Shown here: in pieces, positions 5,117-11,543 of the stretch
Layout of the letters: each line of letters opens with the position of its first letter
Position numbering within the stretch: the stretch's first letter is position 1
Origin: Eubacteriales bacterium
GTDB taxonomy: Bacteria; Bacillota; Clostridia; JANYKE01
Length of the DNA: 11,543 bases
Assembly (NCBI GenBank): GCA_025361685.1
Contig: JANYKE010000053.1
Span: 1 to 11,543, forward strand
Direction: 5' to 3'
Notes under the pieces: model-generated
Told to the model about the DNA's origin: nothing
The model's input: the letters and a program-made list of their open reading frames with translations, nothing else
Databases searched by the model: none
Position numbers and translations under genes: made by a program

Positions 5117-6274
5117 ATGAGTGATAAAATGTGGCGCAAAATGCGAGAAGAGCAAGAGGAGGGACTTAGTCCTTTTGCCTGTAAGTCCATTGATTCCATG
5201 GGCCGCAAGGTTCCTGAGGATAAGTGCAATATCAGAACCGAGTTTGAGCGCGATGCCAACAGAATTCTTTATTCATTAAATTTCAGACGCCTTCGGCACA
5301 AAACTCAGGTTTTCTTTAATGCGCAGAACGATCACATTTGCACAAGGATGGAGCATGTTTTGTACGTATCTTCTATCGCATCCACAATCGCGCGAACACT
5401 AAATGCTAATCAGGATTTGGTCAACGCAATTGCGCTCGGTCACGATTTGGGACACGCGCCATTCGGACACAGCGGCGAGACCTCACTGGACGAGTGCATT
5501 AAGAAAGTCAGCAGTGATAAAGGTATCAGATTTAAACATGAGCTCAACAGTCTCAGAGTTGTGGACAGACTCGCCAAGCGAATGATATCAGAATCAGAAC
5601 CGGCAAACAGAGGACTCAATCTTACATTTGAAGTTCGCGACGGAATCGTAAGCCACTGCGGTGAGACGCGAAACGAATACAAACTTTTTCCGGATCGCAG
5701 TAAAACTCCGGAAGACATTGAAAACCTAAAAATACTTCCCGCACAGCCGGCAACGCTCGAAGGATGCATCGTTAAAATTGTTGACAAGATTGCTTATGTC
5801 GGGCGCGATGTTGAGGATGCAATCAGAGTCGGAGTAATAGACATGAAGGATATTTCTCAAGAGATTAGAAACGAACTTGGAGAGACAAACGGAACCATGA
5901 TAAATACGCTTGTTACGAATCTTGTTGAAAACAGCTACGGCCTTAATATCATTTCACTTAGTGATGACAAAGGACAGGCACTCGATGAGTTGATCAAGGA
6001 GAACAACAGACTGATTTATAAGTCGGATAAGATTCTGCGTTATGAGCGCGGCGCGCATAATATCATGGAAGGATTGTTTGACAATTTATTCGGTTTGGAA
6101 TCTAACTTCGAAATTCTGAGCATGAGCGAGTTGAAGGTTCACAGAGCATTCTACGATTTTATTGTCGAGAATTCACTTGAAGATGAAGCGCTCGGACAGC
6201 GCACCGTTGATTTTATATCGGGAATGACCGATGGATATGCAATAAAAAGTTATGACGAAATTTATGCGTTGTAA
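5117..6274 (+). CDS. dgt: dGTPase-like HD-domain deoxynucleoside triphosphate triphosphohydrolase
   Basis: A 385-residue HD-superfamily enzyme of the dGTPase family, which splits dGTP (or dNTPs) into deoxynucleoside and tripolyphosphate. The family N-terminus is seen in RTEFERDANRILYS and FRRLRHKTQVF (40-66). The metal site is H80 (RMEHVLYV), H109-D110 (GHDLGHAPFGHSGE, 108-121) and D223 (IVDKIAYVGRDVEDA). The length fits the shorter dGTPase-like class rather than the 505-residue E. coli Dgt, so the preferred nucleotide is uncertain. The start at 5117 has only a weak site (GGAAGAGAG, 5098-5106). An 8-codon frame (5090-5116) ends with TAA immediately before this ATG. The next gene, 40 bases on, encodes another HD nucleotidase, suggesting joint control of the deoxynucleotide pool. 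Gene symbol is by family, not proven orthology. Confidence 0.9.
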   Translation: MSDKMWRKMREEQEEGLSPFACKSIDSMGRKVPEDKCNIRTEFERDANRILYSLNFRRLRHKTQVFFNAQNDHICTRMEHVLYVSSIASTIARTLNANQDLVNAIALGHDLGHAPFGHSGETSLDECIKKVSSDKGIRFKHELNSLRVVDRLAKRMISESEPANRGLNLTFEVRDGIVSHCGETRNEYKLFPDRSKTPEDIENLKILPAQPATLEGCIVKIVDKIAYVGRDVEDAIRVGVIDMKDISQEIRNELGETNGTMINTLVTNLVENSYGLNIISLSDDKGQALDELIKENNRLIYKSDKILRYERGAHNIMEGLFDNLFGLESNFEILSMSELKVHRAFYDFIVENSLEDEALGQRTVDFISGMTDGYAIKSYDEIYAL

Positions 6275-6314
6275 TATTTCGGAATATGATTTAGTGTGAT
6301 GGAGGTAAAGGGAT

Positions 6315-6905
6315 ATGAAATATAATTTTTATGCAATGCTCGGGCGAATGAAATATATAAATCGTTGGGGGCTCATGCGAAATTCGATAAGCGAAAATAT
6401 TCAAGAGCACAGCCTGCAGGTTGCTGTGATAGCACATGCGCTCGCACTGATAAAAAATAAATTTTTTGATGGCAAAGTCGATGCAGACCATATAGCGGTT
6501 AAAGCAATTTTCCACGACGCAAGCGAAATATTGATTGGCGATTTGCCAACACCTGTAAAATATTATAATCCCGAAATCAAGAATGCATATAAGAATGTTG
6601 AAGATGTGTCAAGGGATAAATTGATTTCACTCTTGCCGGCGGATTTGCAGGACGAGTACCGCGACCTGATTTACGAGGACGAGCAGACCGATGAGTACAG
6701 AATAATCAAGGCAGCCGATAGAATCAGCGCACTTATAAAATGTATTGAGGAAGAGAAAGTTGGGAATTCGGAATTCCGCAAGGCGTCGCAGAGCATAAGG
6801 GACAGTATTGAAGAAGTGGTTGAAAGCAAAAAAATGCCGGAGGTCCAATATTTCATGGACAATTGTCTGCCCGGATTCAGCCTTACGCTTGACGAGCTTA
6901 ATTAA
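6315..6905 (+). CDS. yfbR: YfbR-type 5'-deoxynucleotidase (HD domain)
   Basis: A 196-residue protein closely resembling E. coli YfbR (199 residues), which removes phosphate from deoxyribonucleoside 5'-monophosphates. Shared landmarks run in order: INRWGLMRN (15-23, with R17 and W18 in the deoxyribose-selecting position), ENIQEHSLQVA with H32, FHDASE with H67-D68 and E71, IGDLPTPVKYYNP (74-86), with D76 in the acid position, KAADRISALIKCIEE with D135, and the C-terminal PGFSLTLDEL. All metal and catalytic residues known from the family are present. The start is firm, with GGAGG at 6301-6305 and a 9-base spacing. It is probably co-transcribed with dgt. Together they could turn excess dNTP and dNMP into nucleosides. 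Confidence 0.94.
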   Translation: MKYNFYAMLGRMKYINRWGLMRNSISENIQEHSLQVAVIAHALALIKNKFFDGKVDADHIAVKAIFHDASEILIGDLPTPVKYYNPEIKNAYKNVEDVSRDKLISLLPADLQDEYRDLIYEDEQTDEYRIIKAADRISALIKCIEEEKVGNSEFRKASQSIRDSIEEVVESKKMPEVQYFMDNCLPGFSLTLDELN

Positions 6906-6933
6906 TATGCTGCTTGATGGTGCAAGATGTTGC

Positions 6934-6963
6934 TTGAAATAAAGTGTCTAAAGATGATACAAT
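6934..6963 (+). promoter_or_regulatory. Candidate promoter upstream of ispD
   Basis: TTGAAA (6934-6939) and TACAAT (6958-6963) are 18 bases apart in the 139-base gap between yfbR and ispD. No terminator is visible before it, so read-through from dgt-yfbR remains possible. The rest of the gap (6964-7044) shows no gene or hairpin I can support. Confidence 0.45.
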
Positions 6964-7044
6964 AATCTACGGTGGGCGGAACAAGCGGAGGCAAACTTAT
7001 TGCGGTTATTGATTTTGATTTGCAGCATCAGAAAGGCGGATTAA

Positions 7045-7773
7045 TTGAGATTGGTACAGGAATTACACAATTCGGTAGTTATTGTTGCAGCAGGCAGCGG
7101 TTCGCGAATTGATGATACGGTTAAAAAGCAGTTTATGCCCATCGGCGGCGCCCCAATGCTAGTGCGTAGTGTCCGCGCATTTGCTGATTGCGATTTTATT
7201 GACGAGATTATTATTGTGGTTGGTGCGGAGGATGTTGATTATTGTGCCGAGGAAATGGTCGGCAAGTTTAAATTGAGCAAGGTAAGTGCTATTGTTGCGG
7301 GCGGCGATGTGAGACAGGATTCGGTGAGGAAAGGTCTGGATAAGGTTGTGGCCGATGCTGATATTGTGCTGATTCATGATTGCGCACGCCCATTTGTTAC
7401 GGCTGATGTTATTGAGAAGTGTATTGTGGCTGCATGGGAGTTTGGTGCTGCGATCCCGGCGGTTAGGGTTAAGGATACGGTTAAAAGAGTTTCGGTTGAT
7501 GGATTTGTTGACGAGACGGTGGACAGAGAGTTTTTGTGGGGTGCGCAGACACCACAAGCTTTCAAGAAATCAGTTATAATGTCGGCGCACGCAAATTCTG
7601 ATGTCAGTTACGAGCGGGGTTCTTTGGCAGCCGCATCGGACGATGCTTACCTGGTCGAGAAAATGGGCAGCGAGGTTAAGATTGTTGAGAGCTCATATGA
7701 TAATTTTAAGATTACAACGCCAAGTGATTTAATGTACGCAGACTTTTTGATAAACGATTCGGAGGACAAGTAG
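7045..7773 (+). CDS. ispD: 2-C-methyl-D-erythritol 4-phosphate cytidylyltransferase
   Basis: A 242-residue nucleotidyltransferase that joins CTP and 2-C-methyl-D-erythritol 4-phosphate in the non-mevalonate isoprenoid pathway. The nucleotide loop is VAAGSGSRI....KKQF (14-30), with R21 and K28 in the positions of E. coli R20 and K27. AGGDVRQDSV (85-94), LIHDCARPFV (109-118), VKDTVKRV (142-149), DREFLWGAQTPQAF (160-173) and NFKITTPSDL with K222 complete the IspD signature. KDTVK and QTPQ favour IspD over the related TarI. Length is normal. The start is TTG: a stop codon immediately precedes it (7042-7044), no ATG or GTG lies before the conserved core, and AAAGGCGG (7032-7039) is 5 bases away. 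The gene ends 2 bases before purL, with purL's ribosome binding site inside its last codons. Confidence 0.93.
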   Translation: MRLVQELHNSVVIVAAGSGSRIDDTVKKQFMPIGGAPMLVRSVRAFADCDFIDEIIIVVGAEDVDYCAEEMVGKFKLSKVSAIVAGGDVRQDSVRKGLDKVVADADIVLIHDCARPFVTADVIEKCIVAAWEFGAAIPAVRVKDTVKRVSVDGFVDETVDREFLWGAQTPQAFKKSVIMSAHANSDVSYERGSLAAASDDAYLVEKMGSEVKIVESSYDNFKITTPSDLMYADFLINDSEDK

Positions 7774-7775
7774 GC

Positions 7776-10700
7776 ATGAGTGTTAAGAGACTATATTCAG
7801 AAAAAAAAGAAGGATTCAACATTGAGGCACTTAAGCTTTTCAAGGATTTAGAAACCAATTTGCAAATCGTCGGTCTTCAGAGCTTGCGCATTCTGAATCG
7901 TTATGATATCGAAAATATTTCAGATGAAGTTTACGGCAATGCGCTCGGTACAATTTTTGTTGAGAAACCGGTTGACGTTTTTTACGAAGAGAATTTTCCT
8001 TATAGTAAAAATGATTTTGATTATGCGAGCGGAGTTCATGTGGCGGATACGGGCGTGAGAGTTTTTGCGACTGAGTATCTGCCCGGTCAGTACGATGTGC
8101 GTGCTGATTCCGCTGAACAATGTGTTCAGATTCTGACTGCAGGTGACAAGGTTAACATTAGGGTGGCCAAGGTTTTCGCACTGACAGGTGTGATCAGTGA
8201 TGAGGATTTTGATAGGGTCAAGAGTTACTGTATAAATCCGGTCGAGAGTCGCGAGGCGGCATTCATAAAGTCGGATACACTTGTTATGGACCTCCCGGTG
8301 CCGGACGACATCAAGATTGTAGACGGCTTTACCGCTATGAGCGAAGCTGAGCTGCAAAAGTATATGGACAGTATAGGGTATGCGATGTCCATTGAGGATC
8401 TCAAGTTTTGTCAGGAATATTTTGGCAGCGAAGAGAAGCGCGATCCGACAGCCACAGAGTTAAAAGTAATCGACACATACTGGTCGGATCATTGCCGCCA
8501 CACGACCTTTCTGACACAAATAGATAAGGTTGATTTTGATGAAGGCCAATACACAAAGCTTTTCAAAAACGCGTACAGCGAATATTTGAATTCGCGCAAA
8601 TTTGTTTACGAGAGCAGAGATAAAAATATTTCACTCATGGATATTGCAACAATTGCCGTTAAGGAAATGAGCAAGCGCGGTATGCTTCCGGATCTCGATG
8701 TTTCTGAAGAGATCAATGCCTGCAGTATCGAAGCAACGGTTGATACCAACAGCGGTTCCGAAAAATGGTTGGTCATGTTTAAGAACGAAACACACAATCA
8801 TCCAACCGAGATCGAACCATTCGGCGGCGCGGCAACTTGTCTTGGCGGTGCTATAAGAGATCCGCTATCAGGCAGATCATTTGTTTATCAGGCAATGCGC
8901 GTAACCGGAAGCGGCGACCCACGCGCAGCCATTAAAGATACGATTCCCGGCAAGCTCCCCCAAAGAAAAATAACAAAAGGAGCGGCTGCCGGTTATAGTT
9001 CATATGGCAATCAGATTGGGCTTGCAACCGGACTGGTCACAGAGATTTACGATGACGGTTATCTGGCAAAGCGTATGGAGATAGGCGCGGTAATTGCAGC
9101 CGCACCCAAAGAAAATGTTGTAAGAGAGCGCCCGATAAAGGGTGATCTGATTGTTCTCCTCGGCGGAAGAACAGGACGCGACGGATGCGGAGGCGCAACC
9201 GGATCCTCAAAAGAACACGACGAAACTTCTCTCGAAAATTGCAGCGCCGAGGTTCAAAAAGGTAACGCTCCAACCGAAAGAAAATTACAAAGACTGTTTA
9301 GAAAAAAAGAAGTCAGCACAATGATAAAGCGCTGCAACGATTTTGGTGCGGGCGGTGTTTCAGTTGCAATAGGTGAACTTGCCGAAGGTCTCAAAATTGA
9401 TCTTGACTGTGTGCCAAAAAAATATGAAGGCCTTGATGGAACGGAACTTGCAATATCAGAGTCGCAAGAAAGAATGGCAGTTGTAATTGATGCCAAAGAT
9501 CTTGATGAGTTTATCAGGCAAGCGAGTATTGAAAATCTTGAAGCAACGGTGGTCGCCGAGGTAACAGATGAAGGCAGACTCTGCATGAAATGGCGCGATA
9601 AAAATATTGTTAGTCTAAGCAGAAAGTTTCTTGATACCAACGGTGTGACACAGAACATTAGTATTGAAGTGGCAGCGCCTGAATCCGTTTCAGGATTCTT
9701 TAATGATATCCCCGCCGAAGCCGCAAAAAAAGAAATAATGAAGGATATTTGGATTGCAAATCTTGCAAGATTAAATGTGTGCAGTCAAAAAGGATTAGTA
9801 GAAATGTTTGATTCCACAATCGGAGCCGGCACCGTCATCATGCCATTCGGCGGCAAGTACCAGCTCTCACCCGCCTGCAACATGGTTGCCAAGATACCGG
9901 TTCAAGAAGGCGACACCAACACGGCAACAGCAATGGCGTTTGGATATAATCCCGAGCTTTCAAAAATCAGTCCGTTCCACGGAGCAATGTATGCAATAGT
10001 TGATTCGGTAACTAAGGCTGTTCTTGCCGGATGTGACTTCAGTAAAATACGTTTGACGCTTCAAGAATATTTTGAAAAGCCGCTAAGGGATCCGCGCAGA
10101 TGGGGCAATCCTTTTGCCGCAATTCTCGGTGCGTTTTACGCGCAAAAGAATTTGGGGATTCCTGCAATCGGAGGTAAGGACAGCATGTCCGGAACATTCA
10201 AAAGTATGGGAGTGCCCCCGACATTAGTCTCATTTGCAGTAGGCATAACCGATGCACAAAAAGTTGTTTCATCAGATTTTAAAAATGCCGGACACAGCGT
10301 AATACATTTTCCGATAAAGAAAGATAAAAATGATGCTCCTGATTTTGTCTATCTCCACAAATTATACAAATCACTTTACGAAATGATTTCTCGCGGAGAC
10401 ATTGCGGCGGCATCAAATATTGGCAACGGCGGAATAGCAGAAGCTGTGAGCAAAATGGCATTCGGAAGCATGATTGGGTTTTCATTTGCGGAACAGATGA
10501 CACTATCACAATTATTTTCACCAAAGCTGGGAGATATCGTTGTTGAGGCTGCAAAGGATTCGCCTTCCGAACAAGACGATTTATTGGAAGAATTGAAGCA
10601 CAAAGGAATTGAATTCAGGTTAATCGGAAAAACTACCAACAATAAATTTATTACTATAAATGGAACAAACATTGGCTTCACGGAAATGCTTGAAGCGTGG

Positions 10701-11543
10701 CAAGGAACGCTCGAAAAGATTTTCCCAACCATACCTTCGGTCAATCACACAGATGCACCGAAGCATTACAACTTCACGGCCGGTCAAAAGCAATCAGGAT
10801 TCTGTTCAAGCGCACGACCAAAAGTATTTATCCCGGTTTTCCCCGGCAACAATTGTGAATACGATTCTGCACGCGCATTTGAAATTGCCGGCGCAGATGT
10901 TGACGTGTTTGTATTTCGAAATCTCACACCGAAGGATATTGACATTAGTCTAGCCGAGATGGCAAAAAGAATTTCAGATTCCCAAATGATAATGATTCCG
11001 GGCGGATTCAGCGCTGCAGATGAACCGGATGGTTCGGGCAAGTTTATCGCCAATGCATTCAGAAATTCAAGAGTTGCAGAAGAAGTCATGAATCTATACA
11101 GCAAGCGCGAGGGTTTGATCCTTGGAATCTGCAATGGATTCCAGGCTCTGATTAAACTCGGACTTGTTCCATACGGCGAGATCAGAGATATTGAGGAAGA
11201 TTATCCAACTCTGTCGTTCAACACAATCGGACGCCACTCATCCTGCATTGTCCAAACCAAAATTGCTTCGAACCTATCCCCTTGGTTTTCGGAAACAAAG
11301 CCGGGCGAAATATTCAGTATAGCCGTGTCACATGGTGAGGGCCGATTCATAACCGGAGAGAAAATGCTTGCCGAGCTTGAACAAAACGGACAGATCGCAA
11401 CTCAATACGTTGACCCTGATGCTAACCCGACTTATGATTACAGATACAATCCGAACGGCTCCGAGATGGCGATTGAAGGCATAACCGATATAACCGGCCG
11501 AATTCTTGGCAAGATGGGACACAACGAGCGCATAGGAACGGGC
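7776..11543 (+). CDS. purL: Phosphoribosylformylglycinamidine synthase, single-chain type (3' end just outside window)
   Basis: An uninterrupted frame of 1256 codons from ATG 7776 to the right edge. The enzyme converts formylglycinamide ribonucleotide, glutamine and ATP to the amidine in step four of purine synthesis. The linker/active region has YWSDHCRHTTF (H239, H242). The first synthetase half has FKNETHNHPTEIEPFGGAATC (ETHNHP at 338-343) and NDFGAGGVSVAIGE. The second, degenerate half has GGKDSMSG (799-806). The C-terminal glutaminase domain has PVFPGNNCEYDSARAF and GICNGFQ with nucleophile C1119, and H1249-x-E1251 (GHNERIG) completes the triad. Single-chain PurL of about 1250 residues is usual in many Clostridia, so only a few residues should be missing. 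GGAGGA (7761-7766) lies 9 bases before the ATG. The 2-base gap to ispD implies co-transcription. No purine riboswitch or other leader regulator is visible nearby. Confidence 0.97.
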   Translation, partial: MSVKRLYSEKKEGFNIEALKLFKDLETNLQIVGLQSLRILNRYDIENISDEVYGNALGTIFVEKPVDVFYEENFPYSKNDFDYASGVHVADTGVRVFATEYLPGQYDVRADSAEQCVQILTAGDKVNIRVAKVFALTGVISDEDFDRVKSYCINPVESREAAFIKSDTLVMDLPVPDDIKIVDGFTAMSEAELQKYMDSIGYAMSIEDLKFCQEYFGSEEKRDPTATELKVIDTYWSDHCRHTTFLTQIDKVDFDEGQYTKLFKNAYSEYLNSRKFVYESRDKNISLMDIATIAVKEMSKRGMLPDLDVSEEINACSIEATVDTNSGSEKWLVMFKNETHNHPTEIEPFGGAATCLGGAIRDPLSGRSFVYQAMRVTGSGDPRAAIKDTIPGKLPQRKITKGAAAGYSSYGNQIGLATGLVTEIYDDGYLAKRMEIGAVIAAAPKENVVRERPIKGDLIVLLGGRTGRDGCGGATGSSKEHDETSLENCSAEVQKGNAPTERKLQRLFRKKEVSTMIKRCNDFGAGGVSVAIGELAEGLKIDLDCVPKKYEGLDGTELAISESQERMAVVIDAKDLDEFIRQASIENLEATVVAEVTDEGRLCMKWRDKNIVSLSRKFLDTNGVTQNISIEVAAPESVSGFFNDIPAEAAKKEIMKDIWIANLARLNVCSQKGLVEMFDSTIGAGTVIMPFGGKYQLSPACNMVAKIPVQEGDTNTATAMAFGYNPELSKISPFHGAMYAIVDSVTKAVLAGCDFSKIRLTLQEYFEKPLRDPRRWGNPFAAILGAFYAQKNLGIPAIGGKDSMSGTFKSMGVPPTLVSFAVGITDAQKVVSSDFKNAGHSVIHFPIKKDKNDAPDFVYLHKLYKSLYEMISRGDIAAASNIGNGGIAEAVSKMAFGSMIGFSFAEQMTLSQLFSPKLGDIVVEAAKDSPSEQDDLLEELKHKGIEFRLIGKTTNNKFITINGTNIGFTEMLEAWQGTLEKIFPTIPSVNHTDAPKHYNFTAGQKQSGFCSSARPKVFIPVFPGNNCEYDSARAFEIAGADVDVFVFRNLTPKDIDISLAEMAKRISDSQMIMIPGGFSAADEPDGSGKFIANAFRNSRVAEEVMNLYSKREGLILGICNGFQALIKLGLVPYGEIRDIEEDYPTLSFNTIGRHSSCIVQTKIASNLSPWFSETKPGEIFSIAVSHGEGRFITGEKMLAELEQNGQIATQYVDPDANPTYDYRYNPNGSEMAIEGITDITGRILGKMGHNERIGTG

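Noticed and set aside
6941..6961. A third copy of the AAAGTGT...TGATACA operator-like element upstream of ispD
   Set aside because: Only one half-site is present; the TGATACA overlaps a predicted -10 box and no -35 box follows at the 7-base distance seen at the other two sites.
7920..11134. Several long open frames on the minus strand and other frames opposite purL
   Set aside because: All lie inside the uninterrupted purL frame, lack ribosome binding sites, and their translations do not look like real proteins.
1..11543. CRISPR arrays, tRNA or rRNA genes, insertion sequences, integrase or phage genes
   Set aside because: No regularly spaced repeats, cloverleaf-like sequence, transposase or integrase motifs, or target-site duplications were found by eye.

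Overview
The window looks like a piece of a low-GC Gram-positive chromosome, most likely a member of the class Clostridia (Lachnospiraceae-like). The signs are AT-rich intergenic DNA, consensus sigma-A type promoters, purine-rich Shine-Dalgarno sites, GTG and TTG starts, a YdbC (PC4-fold) protein, and a single-chain PurL carrying its own glutaminase domain. The family-level placement is inference.

Left part (1-3168), accessory: the 5' two thirds or less of a minus-strand AAA ATPase with a repeat-bearing promoter. It diverges from a GNAT acetyltransferase whose promoter sits just downstream of a large inverted repeat. Then come a possible 39-residue ORF overlapping the acetyltransferase stop, a HAD-family hydrolase broken by a frameshift and an internal deletion, and an intact zinc-type medium-chain dehydrogenase closed by a clear terminator. 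Two copies of a short REP-like GC-rich motif (CAGGGGAMGGTTC) lie in intergenic DNA.

Middle part (3231-5056): ydbC with a strong terminator, then an MqsR-like toxin and an MqsA-like antitoxin carrying a C-terminal SocA/DUF4065 (Panacea) domain. The toxin-antitoxin operon has a near-consensus promoter and a perfect 16-bp palindrome just upstream of the -35 box. The same half-sites, at the same distance from the -35 box, precede the acetyltransferase gene 2.8 kb away, with the half-sites moved apart by 10 bp. The Panacea domain of this antitoxin appears to lack an internal segment found in relatives.

Right part (5053-11543), housekeeping: a dGTPase-like HD hydrolase whose promoter overlaps the antitoxin stop codon, a YfbR-type 5'-deoxynucleotidase, IspD (isoprenoid precursor synthesis) and a nearly complete PurL (purine synthesis) starting 2 bp after ispD. 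The two HD enzymes work on deoxynucleotide breakdown and salvage, and PurL on new purine synthesis. Genes from dgt onward all run on the plus strand and are closely spaced, with one further possible promoter ahead of ispD. No tRNA, rRNA, CRISPR array, insertion sequence or complete mobile element was seen.
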